From Pseudomonadota bacterium (lineage in GTDB: Bacteria > Pseudomonadota > Alphaproteobacteria > Rhizobiales > Xanthobacteraceae): a stretch of DNA of 33,458 nt. Shown piece after piece: positions 23,766-33,458 of this stretch; positions within the stretch are counted from its first letter, which is position 1; each line of letters opens with the position of its first letter. Made by a program: the position numbers and the translations under genes. The stretch spans positions 69,116 through 102,573 of the forward strand of contig QEVP01000006.1 of assembly GCA_003576765.1 (NCBI GenBank), read 5' to 3'. The notes below the pieces were generated by a model. It had not been told where the DNA came from. It made no database searches and saw only the letters and a list, made by a program, of their open reading frames with translations.

Positions 23766-23897
23766 TCACCAGCCTCCGACACGACCAGCCCCACATCCCG
23801 CCGCCCGCGCTTCCCGACGCGAACTGTTCCCCGTTCGCTCGAAAACCCCTTATGCTGCAGCCGGGCCGCGCCTCCCAGGGCCTGAGGGGGACTGCAC

Positions 23898-24434
23898 ATG
23901 GAAACCGTCATTCGCTTCGCACTGAGCAATTTTACCCTGACGTTCGTCATCATCGGCCTGATCGCTTCGCTCATCGCACTCATCAACGCACCAAAGCCGC
24001 TGACCGCGCCGGTCGTCGTCGAGGCACTATTATCCTACTTCATGCTGTTCTCGATCGGCGTCAGCTTCTTCTACAATTTCGTCATGCACAGCTTCTTCGG
24101 CGAGATGGCCGCATCCTTCATCGGCTGGGCCGACAGCCCGTTCCAGGCCGAGGTCGGCTACGCCAGCCTCGGCTTCGCGCTGATCGGCTTTCTCGCATTC
24201 CGCGGCAGCTTCGACATGCGACTCGCCGCCGTGGTCGGCATTGCCGCCTTCCTGTGGGGCGCGGCAGGCGGGCATATCCGCGAAATCATCCACGAGGGCA
24301 ACCTTGCGCCGGGCAATGCCGGCGTCATCCTCTACACCGACATCCTGCTGCCGGTCGCCGGCTTCGTCCTGTTGTGGCTACAGCATCGCTTCGGGCGGGA
24401 GGTGCACGACAGCGGCCGGGCGTCGCTCGCATAA
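23898..24434 (+). CDS. Small multi-span membrane protein, DUF6790-like (tentative)
   Basis: A 178-residue inner-membrane protein with four or five hydrophobic segments, the first at FVIIGLIASLIALIN and the last at DILLPVAGFVLLWLQHRF. Polar features inside the membrane part are a conserved-looking HSFFGEMAASFIGW and GHIREIIHEGNLAPGNAG. I recall this pattern from membrane proteins annotated as DUF6790, but I am not sure. No enzymatic motif is visible. GAGGGGGA lies about 7 nt before the ATG. It is convergent with a ThDP enzyme gene; a hairpin (24422-24456) covers the last codons. Confidence 0.8.
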   Translation: METVIRFALSNFTLTFVIIGLIASLIALINAPKPLTAPVVVEALLSYFMLFSIGVSFFYNFVMHSFFGEMAASFIGWADSPFQAEVGYASLGFALIGFLAFRGSFDMRLAAVVGIAAFLWGAAGGHIREIIHEGNLAPGNAGVILYTDILLPVAGFVLLWLQHRFGREVHDSGRASLA

Positions 24435-24456
24435 TCCGCCGCGAGCGGCGAGCGAC
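24422..24456. terminator. Hairpin covering the junction of convergent genes
   Basis: GTCGCTCGC (24422-24430) and GCGAGCGAC (24448-24456) form a perfect 9-bp stem. It overlaps the final codons of the membrane-protein gene and abuts the stop of the ThDP enzyme gene at 24457. The shape suits a two-way terminator, though without a T-run. Confidence 0.45.
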
Positions 24457-26016
24457 CTACATCACCACTTCGATCAGCGAGGGACCGTCCGCCGCATTGG
24501 CCGCGGCGAGCGCATCGTTGAACGCATCCGCCGTCTCGACCGAGCGCGCCGGCACGCCCATGCCCCTGGCGAGCGCCACCCAGTCGAGCGTCGGGCGATC
24601 GATGTCGAGCATGTCGCGGGCGCGCGCACCCGGCTCGCCGGCGCCGACGCCGGCAAACTCGCCGCGCAGAATCTGGTAGGTGCGGTTGGCGAACACCACG
24701 GTGGTGACGTTGAGGCTTTCGCGCGCCTGCGTCCACAGCGACTGCACGGTGTACATCGCGCTGCCGTCGCCGACCATGCAGATGACGCGGCGGTCGGGGC
24801 AGGCGACCGCGGCGCCGGTCGAGAGCGGCGGCGAAAAACCGATCGAGCCGCCCATGTTCTGCAACCAGTCGTGCGGCCTGGCCTTGGCGGTGAGCGGAAA
24901 GAAGCCGCGTCCGGTCGAGATCGATTCATCGACGACGATGGCGTTGTCGGGAATGGCATAGGCGATGGCCTGCGCGATCGTCGTGTGCGTCAGCGCGCCG
25001 CTCGGCTTGACGAGATCGGGCAGGTCGCGGGTCTTGTCGCCGGACGCCTTGATACTGGAAGCTTTGGCGCCAAGCGTATCGGCCAGCGCCTCCAGCGCCG
25101 CCACGGAATTCTCGCCGGCGGCGGTCAAGCGATGCGTCGCGCAGCCCGCGGGCTTGAGCTGGCTCGGCTTGTCGGGATAGGCGAAGAACGCCACCGGATC
25201 CGCGGCTTCCACCAGCACGATGTGACGGAACCGTTCGAGCGCCGGCAGCGCCTGCGCGATCACGTAGGGAATGCGCTCGAGATAAAAGCGGCCCTGGCCG
25301 CGCGCCATGCGCGGATTGTAGGTCTGCGCCATCACTTCGCAGCCGGTAGCTGCGGCGATGCGCCCGGCCAGCGCCAGTCCACGCTCGGTCAGCGCCTGCC
25401 CGGTGACGAGCAGCAGCGTCGGCTCGCCGCCGGCGAGCACCCGCGCCGCACGCTCGACCGCCGCCGCGGAGAAATCCGGCTGCTGTGCCAGCGGCGGCAC
25501 TTCGGCAATGCCTTCGGCCTCGTTCCACGCGGTGTCGGCCGGCAGGATCAACGTCGCGATCTGCGGCGGCGCGCTGCGGGCGGCGGCGATGGCGGCGGCG
25601 CCGTCACGGGCCACCATCCTGGCATCGGGCGAGGTGCGCACCCAGGCCGACATCGGGCGCGCCAGCCCTTCGATGTCCGACGTCAGCGGCGCGTTGTAGG
25701 CGATGTGATGGGTGGCGTGCTGGCCGACGATGTTGACGATGCCGGAATTGGCCTTTTTGGCGTTATGCAGGTTGGCCAGGCCGTTGGCGAGGCCGGGGCC
25801 GAGATGCAGCAGCGTGCAGGCCGGGGAGCCGTGCATGCGGAAATAGCCGTCGGCGGCGCCGGTCACCACGCCCTCGAACAGCCCCAGCACGCAGCGCATG
25901 CCCTCGACGCGATCGAGCGCCGCGACGAAGTGCATCTCGGAGGTGCCGGGGTTGGTGAAGCACACATCGACGCCGCCGGCGACCAGCGTTCGCACCAGAC
26001 TTTCCGCACCGTTCAT
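24457..26016 (-). CDS. ThDP-dependent enzyme, acetolactate synthase large-subunit-like
   Basis: A 519-residue enzyme with three typical ThDP domains. The activating glutamate is E48 (GLFEGVVTGAADGY). The cofactor motif runs from GDGSAMYTVQSLWTQ (GDG at 416-418) to the asparagine at 444 (FANRTYQI). The N-terminal NPGTSEMHFVAALD has threonine-serine where benzoylformate decarboxylase has the GS of GNPGS. It is shorter than biosynthetic IlvB (about 570 residues) and no small subunit IlvH is adjacent, so it is probably a catabolic decarboxylase or carboligase rather than a valine-pathway enzyme. The ATG at 26016 follows GGGCGGGAC closely; the longer frame from 26067 is rejected. The 255-bp region to the divergent L,D-transpeptidase gene holds no gene. 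Confidence 0.88.
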   Translation of the reverse strand: MNGAESLVRTLVAGGVDVCFTNPGTSEMHFVAALDRVEGMRCVLGLFEGVVTGAADGYFRMHGSPACTLLHLGPGLANGLANLHNAKKANSGIVNIVGQHATHHIAYNAPLTSDIEGLARPMSAWVRTSPDARMVARDGAAAIAAARSAPPQIATLILPADTAWNEAEGIAEVPPLAQQPDFSAAAVERAARVLAGGEPTLLLVTGQALTERGLALAGRIAAATGCEVMAQTYNPRMARGQGRFYLERIPYVIAQALPALERFRHIVLVEAADPVAFFAYPDKPSQLKPAGCATHRLTAAGENSVAALEALADTLGAKASSIKASGDKTRDLPDLVKPSGALTHTTIAQAIAYAIPDNAIVVDESISTGRGFFPLTAKARPHDWLQNMGGSIGFSPPLSTGAAVACPDRRVICMVGDGSAMYTVQSLWTQARESLNVTTVVFANRTYQILRGEFAGVGAGEPGARARDMLDIDRPTLDWVALARGMGVPARSVETADAFNDALAAANAADGPSLIEVVM

Positions 26017-26271
26017 CTGTCCCGCCCTTTCATCCGACGCCGCAACGACCGTTCTGCTATCAAGCATCGTTCCGGCACGGCGTCAAAAGCGCGCAGCCGC
26101 CCGAACCCAATCGCCGTTGCCGCGACGAAAGCATGGCAGCGATACGGCGCCAACGACCCTTCACGCGGGTGTGGGTTGCGAAATGCGGCGAATTGTGGCC
26201 TCTCTCGCCCCATATCGGCATTACTCGCCATGGTAACGTCACACATGGCGGACCCCAAGCGGAGCACCTGA
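26017..26271. other. Intergenic region between divergent ThDP enzyme and L,D-transpeptidase genes
   Basis: 255 bp without a recognisable gene, repeat or RNA. Short frames cross it on both strands but none has a ribosome site or known sequence. Promoters for both genes must lie here. Confidence 0.5.
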
Positions 26272-26841
26272 ATGAGGATACTGTCTGCCGTCGCGGCCGC
26301 GGCCGTTCTGTCATTTGCCGGCACCGGCCTCGCGATGGCGAACGATCTACTCGGCGACATCATGCTGCGCGGGCAGTCCTTCTACGCCCAGCCGGCCAAT
26401 CCAGTGCCGCGCAGCACCGTGATGTTTCCCGGCGACCATAAGCCCGGCACCATCGTCATCAGCACCAGGGAACGCCGGCTCTATCTCGTGATCGGCAACG
26501 GGCAGGCGATCCGCTACGGCATCGGCGTCGGCCGCGACGGCTTCCGCTGGAGCGGCGTGCATCGCGTCACCGCCAAGAAGGAGTGGCCGAGCTGGACGCC
26601 GCCGGCACAGATGCTCAGGCGCCGCCCCGACCTGCCGCGCTTCATGAAGGGCGGCCCGGACAACCCGCTCGGCGCACGCGCGCTCTATCTCGGCTCGACG
26701 CTCTACCGCATCCACGGCTCGAACGAGCCCGAGACCATCGGCCAGGCGGTGTCGTCGGGCTGCTTCCGCATGGTCAACGACGACGTGATCGACCTCTATA
26801 ACCGCGTCAATGTCGGCGCCACCGTCATCGTCAGGAACTGA
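26272..26841 (+). CDS. L,D-transpeptidase (YkuD domain), exported
   Basis: A 189-residue envelope enzyme that cross-links peptidoglycan stem peptides by 3-3 bonds or attaches proteins to them. The signal peptide spans residues 1-23 (cleavage after AMA). The YkuD domain begins at GTIVISTRERRLYLVIGNGQ; the active-site motif has H148 (YRIHGSNEPETIG) and the catalytic C164 (VSSGCFRMVNDD). Usual motifs have SHGC; here SSGC is common in alphaproteobacterial members. GGAG lies 8 nt before the ATG. Rhizobial species have many such enzymes. It is followed 45 bp later by a second exported-protein gene on the same strand. Confidence 0.94.
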   Translation: MRILSAVAAAAVLSFAGTGLAMANDLLGDIMLRGQSFYAQPANPVPRSTVMFPGDHKPGTIVISTRERRLYLVIGNGQAIRYGIGVGRDGFRWSGVHRVTAKKEWPSWTPPAQMLRRRPDLPRFMKGGPDNPLGARALYLGSTLYRIHGSNEPETIGQAVSSGCFRMVNDDVIDLYNRVNVGATVIVRN

Positions 26842-26886
26842 CGCGAGCGGCTTGCCTCAGTGCCCGCGCTGCGGCAGCGTCGCGCC

Positions 26887-27666
26887 ATGACGCGCCGCCG
26901 CAGCCTCCTCGTCCTCTCACTCGCCACGCTGGCGCTGATCACGTTGATGCCGCCCGACGCCGCCCCGGCGCGGTCGCCTGCGGCGAAAGCCACCTTCACC
27001 GATGCCGAGATCGCCGACGGCTTCTTCAAGGTCGCGTTCGGCGCGGAATATCGCCTCGCCGGCCCCTCCGACCGCATCCGCAAGTTCACAACCCCGGTAC
27101 GTGTCGCCATCGATGGCGATAAAAGCCCGCGGCGGCGCGCGACGCTCCAAAACGTCGTGGCGACGATCGGCGCCCGCATCGCGCATCTCGACATCGCCAT
27201 CGCCGCCCGCGGCGAAGCGGCCAACGTCACGGTGACGCTTGTGCGCGACCGCGACATGCGCCGCACCATCGCGCAGCGCCTCGGCAAGGAACACGCGCGC
27301 GCCATTCGCCGCCGGCTCGATCCGCAATGCCTGTCGGGTTTTCGCCGCAACGAGCAGTTCGCCATCGAGCGCGCCGAGGTGATCCTCGCCGTCGATACCG
27401 ACGACTTCACGTTCCGCGATTGTGCCTATGAAGAAATGCTGCAGGCGCTCGGTCCGATCAACGACACCGACACGGTGCCGTGGACGATGTTCAACGACGC
27501 CGTGCGCACCGGCGCGTTCGGCGTCTACGACCAGCTGCTGCTCAACATCCTCTACGACCCGCGTATCCGGCCGGGCATGAGCGCGGCCGAGGTCAAGGCG
27601 CTGTTGCCGCAGGTGCTGCCGGAGGTGCGGGCGTTCGTCGGGACGAACAACAAGCCCCGGCGCTGA
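26887..27666 (+). CDS. DUF2927-like exported protein
   Basis: A 259-residue protein. An N-terminal signal sequence or anchor (RRRSLLVLSLATLALITLM) is followed by TFTDAEIADGFFKVAFGAEY, then IRKFTTPVRVAIDGD, and a C-terminal QLLLNILYDPRIRPGMSAAE. This order matches proteins annotated as DUF2927 in alphaproteobacteria, whose role is unknown. The start at 26887 was chosen because the frame before it reads into low-complexity sequence; its ribosome site is weak. It may share a transcript with the L,D-transpeptidase 45 bp upstream, pointing to the cell envelope, but that is inference. A type B repeat follows 10 bp after the stop. Confidence 0.85.
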   Translation: MTRRRSLLVLSLATLALITLMPPDAAPARSPAAKATFTDAEIADGFFKVAFGAEYRLAGPSDRIRKFTTPVRVAIDGDKSPRRRATLQNVVATIGARIAHLDIAIAARGEAANVTVTLVRDRDMRRTIAQRLGKEHARAIRRRLDPQCLSGFRRNEQFAIERAEVILAVDTDDFTFRDCAYEEMLQALGPINDTDTVPWTMFNDAVRTGAFGVYDQLLLNILYDPRIRPGMSAAEVKALLPQVLPEVRAFVGTNNKPRR

Positions 27667-27676
27667 CCTTAGTATC

Positions 27677-27764
27677 GTCATGGCCGGGCTTGTCCCGGCC
27701 ATCCACGTCTTGATCGCGGAAATGCTGGAAGACGTGGATGCCCGGCATAAAGCCGGGCATGACG
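27677..27764. repeat. Dispersed palindromic intergenic repeat, type B, copy 2
   Basis: It starts GTCATGGCCGGGCTTGTCCC, identical to the copy at 7565-7653 over the first 30 bases, and ends GGATGCCCGGCATAAAGCCG followed by GGCATGACG. ACGTCTT and AAGACGT form the inner inverted arms. It separates the convergent DUF2927-like and isovaleryl-CoA dehydrogenase genes, as copy 1 separates marR and enamidase. Confidence 0.8.
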
Positions 27765-27782
27765 AACGAACCAGATTATTTT

Positions 27783-28955
27783 CTACGCCGTCTTCTGGAA
27801 CAGTTCGCGGCCGATCAGCATGCGGCGGATTTCGCTGGTGCCGGCGCCGATCTCGTAGAGCTTTGCGTCACGCAACAGCCGTCCGGTGGCGTAGTCGTTG
27901 ATGTAGCCGTTGCCGCCCAAGAGCTGGATGGCGTCGAGCGCGCATTGCGTGGCGCGTTCGGCGGCGTAGAGGATGGCGCCGGCGGCGTCCTCGCGCGTGG
28001 TCTCGCCGCGGTCGCAGGCTTTCGCCACCGCATAGACATAAGCGCGCGAGGCGTTCATCGTCGTGTACATGTCGGCGAGCTTGCCCTGCACCAGCTGAAA
28101 TTCGCCGATCGGCTGACCGAACTGCTTGCGCTCGTGGACATAGGGCATCACCACGTCGAGGCACGCCTGCATGATGCCGATGGGACCGGCGGCGAGCACC
28201 GCGCGCTCGTAATCGAGACCGGACATCAGCACGTTGACGCCGCGCCCGACCTCGCCGAGCACATTGTCCTCCGGCACCTCGCAGTCCTCGAACACCAGTT
28301 CGCCGGTGTCGGAGCCGCGCATGCCGAGCTTGTCGAGCTTCTGCGCGGTGGAAAAGCCCTTCATGCCCTTCTCGATCAGGAACGCGGTGATGCCGCGCGG
28401 CCCAGCAGACGGATCGGTCTTGGCGTAAACCACCAGCGTCTCGGCAATGGGACCGTTGGTGATCCACATCTTGCGGCCGTTGAGGATGAAGCGGTCGCCC
28501 TTCCGGTCGGCGCGGGTGGTCATCGACACCACGTCGGAGCCCGAGCCCGGTTCCGACATCGCCAGCGCGCCAACGTGCTCGCCCGAGATCAGTTTCGGCA
28601 GATACTTGCGCTTCTGCGCCTCGCTGCCGTTACGGCGCAACTGGTTGACGCAGAGGTTGGAGTGGGCGCCGTAGGACAGCCCGACCGAGGCCGAGGCCCG
28701 CGAGATTTCCTCCATGGCGATGCAGTGCTCGAGATAGCCGAGGCCGGAGCCGCCGAACTCCTCCTCCACCGTGATGCCGTGCAGGCCGAGGTCGCCCAGC
28801 TTCGGCCACAGGTCGCGCGGGAACTGGTTGGTCTTGTCGATCTCGGCGGCGCGTGGCGCGATCTCGTTCTGCGAGAAATCGCGCACGGTGTCGCGGATCG
28901 CATCGGCGGTCTCGCCGAGGTCGAAATTGAACGAACGATGGGCGTTCGGAATCAT
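27783..28955 (-). CDS. ivd: Isovaleryl-CoA dehydrogenase
   Basis: A 390-residue FAD enzyme, the usual size, of leucine breakdown: isovaleryl-CoA to 3-methylcrotonyl-CoA, passing electrons to ETF. The signatures are [15 protein letters not shown], the substrate block [12 protein letters not shown], and [20 protein letters not shown] near the end. The feature that marks it as IVD is the catalytic glutamate E250 in [18 protein letters not shown] on helix G, together with [12 protein letters not shown] at the place where other acyl-CoA dehydrogenases carry YEGT. The ATG at 28955 has GGGAG upstream; the extra residues from 29000 are not family sequence. No 3-methylcrotonyl-CoA carboxylase genes are adjacent in the window. 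Confidence 0.93.
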   Translation of the reverse strand: MIPNAHRSFNFDLGETADAIRDTVRDFSQNEIAPRAAEIDKTNQFPRDLWPKLGDLGLHGITVEEEFGGSGLGYLEHCIAMEEISRASASVGLSYGAHSNLCVNQLRRNGSEAQKRKYLPKLISGEHVGALAMSEPGSGSDVVSMTTRADRKGDRFILNGRKMWITNGPIAETLVVYAKTDPSAGPRGITAFLIEKGMKGFSTAQKLDKLGMRGSDTGELVFEDCEVPEDNVLGEVGRGVNVLMSGLDYERAVLAAGPIGIMQACLDVVMPYVHERKQFGQPIGEFQLVQGKLADMYTTMNASRAYVYAVAKACDRGETTREDAAGAILYAAERATQCALDAIQLLGGNGYINDYATGRLLRDAKLYEIGAGTSEIRRMLIGRELFQKTA

Positions 28956-29066
28956 GGCGTCGTGCTCCCGCGCGGCCGCCCGGACGCAGGCCGCTCTCAA
29001 GCCGACAATGCCACGCCAGCGCGGAGGGGAGAAGGGGTTCCGCAGACCGGCGGCGGCGCGGCGCGG

Positions 29067-30545
29067 TTACGCCAGCGCACGCGACACCTCCCTCACCTTG
29101 CGGGTCGCCTCGTTGACCGATTTGGTCGCGCCTGCGATCTCGGCTACGCTGGTATCGATATCGCCGACGCCCTGCGCCGCGACGTGCATGTTCGATGAGA
29201 TGTCGCGGGTCACCGCCGCCTGCTCCTCGACCGCGGCGGCGATGGCGGTGGAGATTTCGTTGACGCGCGAGATGGTGCGGGTGATCGCCTCGATGACGCC
29301 GACGGCGTTCGCCGTGGTCGATTGCACCTCGGCGATCTGGCTTGAGATCTCGCCGGTCGCCTTCGAGGTCTGGGTGGCGAGGCTCTTGACCTCGGCGGCG
29401 ACCACCGCGAAGCCGCGCCCGGCTTCGCCCGCCCGCGCCGCCTCGATGGTGGCGTTGAGCGCCAGCAGGTTGGTCTGCTCGGCGATGCTGTTGATGAGCT
29501 GGACCACGTCGCCGATCTTCTGCGCGGCGACGGCGAGCCCGGAGACGATGGCGCCGGTTTCGCCGGCCTGCGTCACCGCCTGCTGCGAGATGGCCAGCGC
29601 ATCGGCGGTCTGGCGGCTGATCTCGCCGACGGACGCCGCCAGTTCCTCGGCACCGGAGGCCACCGCCTGCATGTTGGTCGAGGTCTGGGTCGAGGCGGCG
29701 GCCGCCGCCGACACCCGCGCCGTGGTCGCCGCCACCGCCTCGTTGATCCGGCCGAGGTCGATGTCGATATCCTTCTGCGCGGCGACGCGGCGCATGCGGT
29801 CCTCGACCTGAGCGGTCACGTCGGTTGCGAACTTGACCACCTTGACGACGTGGCCCGCCGCATCGGGAATCGGATTGTACGACGCCTGGATCCACACCGC
29901 CTTGCCGCCCTTGCCGATCCGCTTGAATTCGTCGCTCTGGTATTCGCCGCGCCGCAGCCGATCCCAGAACGCACGATAGGCGTCGCTGTCGCGATACTCC
30001 GGCTCGACGAACATGCCGTGATGGCGGCCGGCGACCTCGTCGAGCCGGTAGCCGAGCGCGGCGAGGAAGTTGTCGTTGGCGGTCAGGATGGTGCCGTCGG
30101 CGGCGAACTCGATGATCGCCTGAGACTTGTGGATCGCCGCGATCTGGCCCTCGAAATCCGCGCCGCGCAGTTTTGCGGCGGTGATGTCGGTGGCGACCGT
30201 GAGCGCGCCGCACGGCTTGCCGTGGGGGCCGGGCAGCGGCACGGTGCTGCCGTTGATCCACACCTCGCGGCCACCTTTCGCCACGCGCCGGACCTCGCCG
30301 CTGTGCGTCTCGCCGCGCGCCAGCGCCTGCCGGAACGCGCGATAATCCTCACCGGCCGCACCGTTCGGAAAGAACAGCGCATCGGGTTGCCCGCGCACCT
30401 CCTCGATCCGGTAGCCCATGAGATCGAGAAAGCGCGCATTGGCGGCGATCACCGTGCCGTCGAGCGCAAACTCCGCCACCGCGAACGCCTGCTCGATCGC
30501 CGCCATCTTCGACCTGTCCGTTTGGTTCTGCCTTTGGAAAAACAT
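29067..30545 (-). CDS. Soluble PAS-PAS methyl-accepting chemotaxis protein
   Basis: A 492-residue chemoreceptor with no membrane segment. Two PAS domains (about 15-125 and 135-250) are alike: [20 protein letters not shown] and [21 protein letters not shown] helical region and the signalling hairpin with the conserved tip [20 protein letters not shown] and [15 protein letters not shown] follow. Without a membrane anchor it should sense an internal cue, perhaps redox, oxygen or energy, through its PAS pockets. It resembles cytoplasmic receptors of Rhizobiales. GGGAG lies about 8 nt before the ATG. It is divergent from the hydratase-decarboxylase operon with 221 bp between, and no chemotaxis kinase genes are near. 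Confidence 0.94.
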   Translation of the reverse strand: MFFQRQNQTDRSKMAAIEQAFAVAEFALDGTVIAANARFLDLMGYRIEEVRGQPDALFFPNGAAGEDYRAFRQALARGETHSGEVRRVAKGGREVWINGSTVPLPGPHGKPCGALTVATDITAAKLRGADFEGQIAAIHKSQAIIEFAADGTILTANDNFLAALGYRLDEVAGRHHGMFVEPEYRDSDAYRAFWDRLRRGEYQSDEFKRIGKGGKAVWIQASYNPIPDAAGHVVKVVKFATDVTAQVEDRMRRVAAQKDIDIDLGRINEAVAATTARVSAAAAASTQTSTNMQAVASGAEELAASVGEISRQTADALAISQQAVTQAGETGAIVSGLAVAAQKIGDVVQLINSIAEQTNLLALNATIEAARAGEAGRGFAVVAAEVKSLATQTSKATGEISSQIAEVQSTTANAVGVIEAITRTISRVNEISTAIAAAVEEQAAVTRDISSNMHVAAQGVGDIDTSVAEIAGATKSVNEATRKVREVSRALA

Positions 30546-30648
30546 GCGATGCTCCCGTGGTCAGCGCCGAGCATCGCGCCTCGGCGGTTAACCACATCTG
30601 ACCGACAGAGCGGCGTAGGTAGTCGTCCGGGGAGAACGGCGCCGGTTG

Positions 30649-30685
30649 CGCGCATCGAAGCGGGTTTACTCCGGCTTCGTGCGCG
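30649..30685. other. Strong hairpin between divergent receptor and hydratase genes
   Basis: CGCGCA-t-CGAAGC (30649-30661) pairs with GCTTCG-TGCGCG (30674-30685): twelve base pairs with one bulged T and a 12-nt loop. TTTAC follows. It lies in the 221-bp region upstream of both genes, so it is not a normal terminator for either; it may be a leader structure or regulator site. Confidence 0.45.
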
Positions 30686-30766
30686 TTTACGACGAATGGC
30701 CCGTGTATCGCGTCGTGACGCCGGCGAGACCACGGCATCGGCGACACCAGCACGGAAACGTAACCC

Positions 30767-31624
30767 TTGACCGACGCTCTCGACATCGACCACCTGCGGC
30801 AATGGATCGGCCGCACCGAGGACGCCTCCGACGTCGTCACCGCGCAACTTGTGAAGGCGCTGCGGGCAACGCTGTTCATGGAGCCGGGCACGCCGCAGGC
30901 GGGCGACGCCGCACCGCTGACCGCGCAGTGGTGCCTGGCGCAGCCGGTGGCGCCGATGATCGCGCTCGGACCGGACGGCCATCCGGCGCGCGGCGGGTTT
31001 CTGCCGCCGGTGCCGCTGCCGCGCCGGATGTGGGCCGGCGGCCGCCTGGAGTTCGTCGATCCGCTGCGCGTCGGCGACACGGTGACACGCTCCTCGCGCA
31101 TCGCCGACGTCAAGGAGAAACAGGGAGGGAGCGGGCGGCTGTGCTTCGTCACCGTCGCGCACACCATCACCACGCCGCGCGGCGTCGCCATCCGCGAGCG
31201 GCAGGATATCGTCTACCGCGAGCCGCCGCCGGCAAGTGCCGCGGCCCCCTCACCGGCCCCGGCCGCAGCGGCGCCATCGGCCGCGCATAGCCGCCGCCAC
31301 ATGGCCGACCCGGTTCTGCTGTTCCGTTACTCCGCGCTGACCTTCAACGGCCATCGCATTCATTACGACCGCGATTACGTCACCAAGGTCGAGGGCTATC
31401 CCGGCCTCGTGGTGCACGGCCCGTTGCAGGCGGCGCTGCTGGCCGAGTTCGCCGCCGAGCAGCACGGCGGCCAGCCGCCCGCCGCCTTCGACTATCGCGG
31501 CGTGCAGCCCCTGTTCGACGGCGCGGAGTTCAGCGTCAACGCCAAGGGCGCAGACGGCGCCATGGAGTTATGGACCGCCAATGCCGGCGGCACGCCGACC
31601 ATGAAGGCCAGCGCAACGTGGTAA
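30767..31624 (+). CDS. FAS1-like/MaoC hydratase, 3-methylfumaryl-CoA hydratase-like
   Basis: A 285-residue double hot-dog protein. It begins TTG-encoded MTDALDIDHLRQWIGRTEDA, which is the family N-terminus, so the rare start is likely real; the next ATG lies about 38 residues in. The first hot-dog domain has PLPRRMWAGGRLEFVDPLRVGD; an alanine/proline linker follows (about 152-172); the MaoC-type domain has LLFRYSALTFNGHRIHYDRDYV and the GYPGLVVHGPLQAALL block, which carry the catalytic aspartate/histidine type residues. Relatives are annotated as mesaconyl-C4-CoA or 3-methylfumaryl-CoA hydratase. The true acyl-CoA is unknown. It lies 24 bp before the benzoylformate decarboxylase gene, hence probably one operon. 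Confidence 0.86.
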   Translation: MTDALDIDHLRQWIGRTEDASDVVTAQLVKALRATLFMEPGTPQAGDAAPLTAQWCLAQPVAPMIALGPDGHPARGGFLPPVPLPRRMWAGGRLEFVDPLRVGDTVTRSSRIADVKEKQGGSGRLCFVTVAHTITTPRGVAIRERQDIVYREPPPASAAAPSPAPAAAAPSAAHSRRHMADPVLLFRYSALTFNGHRIHYDRDYVTKVEGYPGLVVHGPLQAALLAEFAAEQHGGQPPAAFDYRGVQPLFDGAEFSVNAKGADGAMELWTANAGGTPTMKASATW

Positions 31625-31648
31625 TGCCACCTCGGAAGTGAGATCGCC

Positions 31649-33274
<1,626 letters not shown>

Positions 33275-33333
33275 TCCCGCTGCGCGCGGGAACCAGATGC
33301 GCGGTCGTAGGACACGTTCGCAGGAATGGCAGT

Positions 33334-33458
33334 ATGACAGACATCGCGAAATCGGCGCGATCGCACAGTTCGCATTACGGCGCCTTCTCCGGCCACTGGG
33401 CCGACGATAAGCTGGTCATCACGCCGCATCCGGGCGACCCGCATCCCAACCGCATCAT
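33334..33458 (+). CDS. Molybdopterin oxidoreductase N-terminus (BisC/TorA-like), 3' end outside window
   Basis: Only 41 residues are visible, starting MTDIAKSARSHSSHYGAFSG and ending at a HPGDPHPNRI stretch. The pattern SSHYGAF, then a short strand, then PGDPHPN is the N-terminal block I know from the BisC, TorZ and DMSO-reductase type molybdopterin enzymes, which act on S-oxides, N-oxides or related compounds. AGGAA lies 7 nt before the ATG. The visible N-terminus has no twin-arginine signal, so a cytoplasmic enzyme such as BisC is more likely. It is on the same strand as the decarboxylase and may extend that operon. With so little sequence the family call is provisional. Confidence 0.6.
   Translation, partial: MTDIAKSARSHSSHYGAFSGHWADDKLVITPHPGDPHPNRI

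Noticed and set aside
24241..26271. 676-codon plus-strand frame over the ThDP enzyme gene.
   Set aside because: Compositionally biased shadow; the minus-strand frame has intact ThDP motifs.
27738..29198. Plus-strand frame antisense to isovaleryl-CoA dehydrogenase.
   Set aside because: Shadow of a complete, motif-perfect acyl-CoA dehydrogenase; its beginning is repeat sequence.
33334..33458. The molybdoenzyme at the right edge as the missing nicotinate hydroxylase.
   Set aside because: Its N-terminus is of the DMSO-reductase/BisC type, whereas nicotinate hydroxylases belong to the xanthine dehydrogenase family. It also lies 24 kb from the enamidase.

Overview
The window is about 33.5 kb of GC-rich, densely coding DNA. 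It reads as chromosomal sequence of an alphaproteobacterium of the Hyphomicrobiales (Bradyrhizobium / Rhodopseudomonas / Xanthobacteraceae neighbourhood). This rests on the gene content (EipA/DUF1134, a DUF2927-type protein, Ivd-type acyl-CoA dehydrogenase, LivHM-type transport) and on two kinds of palindromic intergenic repeat that I know as abundant in these genomes. No phage, plasmid, integrase, transposase or CRISPR array is visible. The genus is inferred, not proven.

Region 1 (1-9862) is the most interesting part. It holds the C-terminal part of a probable 6-hydroxynicotinate reductase, two tandem paralogous AA_synth-family proteins, and a complete branched-chain-type ABC importer: a periplasmic binding protein, a LivH-LivM fusion permease, and LivG-like and LivF-like ATPases. 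A MarR regulator follows, then, convergent to it, a clear homologue of enamidase. Reductase and enamidase are consecutive steps of the reductive nicotinate pathway known from Eubacterium barkeri, and the same ring intermediate was reported for Azorhizobium. The locus therefore looks like an uptake, ring-reduction, ring-opening and regulation module for nicotinate or a related N-heterocycle. A ferredoxin-NADP reductase gene is divergent from the enamidase gene.

Region 2 (10038-14045, minus strand) holds a LOG-family protein, a PfkB sugar kinase, a small tail-anchored protein, a pirin and a WrbA-type quinone reductase. A divergent LysR regulator (14167-15072) shares an AT-rich palindromic promoter region with wrbA. 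An MFS exporter-like protein with a soluble C-terminal domain follows.

Region 3 (16894-24434) contains an acyl-CoA synthetase divergent from an amidase, a GIY-YIG protein, a small secreted coiled-coil protein, a YHS-domain protein, EipA, a membrane-anchored coiled-coil protein, tRNA-Val(CAC) and a small membrane protein.

Region 4 (24457-33458) holds a ThDP-dependent enzyme, an L,D-transpeptidase, a DUF2927-like exported protein, isovaleryl-CoA dehydrogenase and a soluble PAS-PAS chemoreceptor. Divergent from the receptor is a probable operon of a MaoC/FAS1-like hydratase and a benzoylformate decarboxylase with all known catalytic residues. The start of a molybdopterin oxidoreductase runs off the right edge. 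Regions 2-4 look mostly like core metabolism, envelope and small accessory functions.
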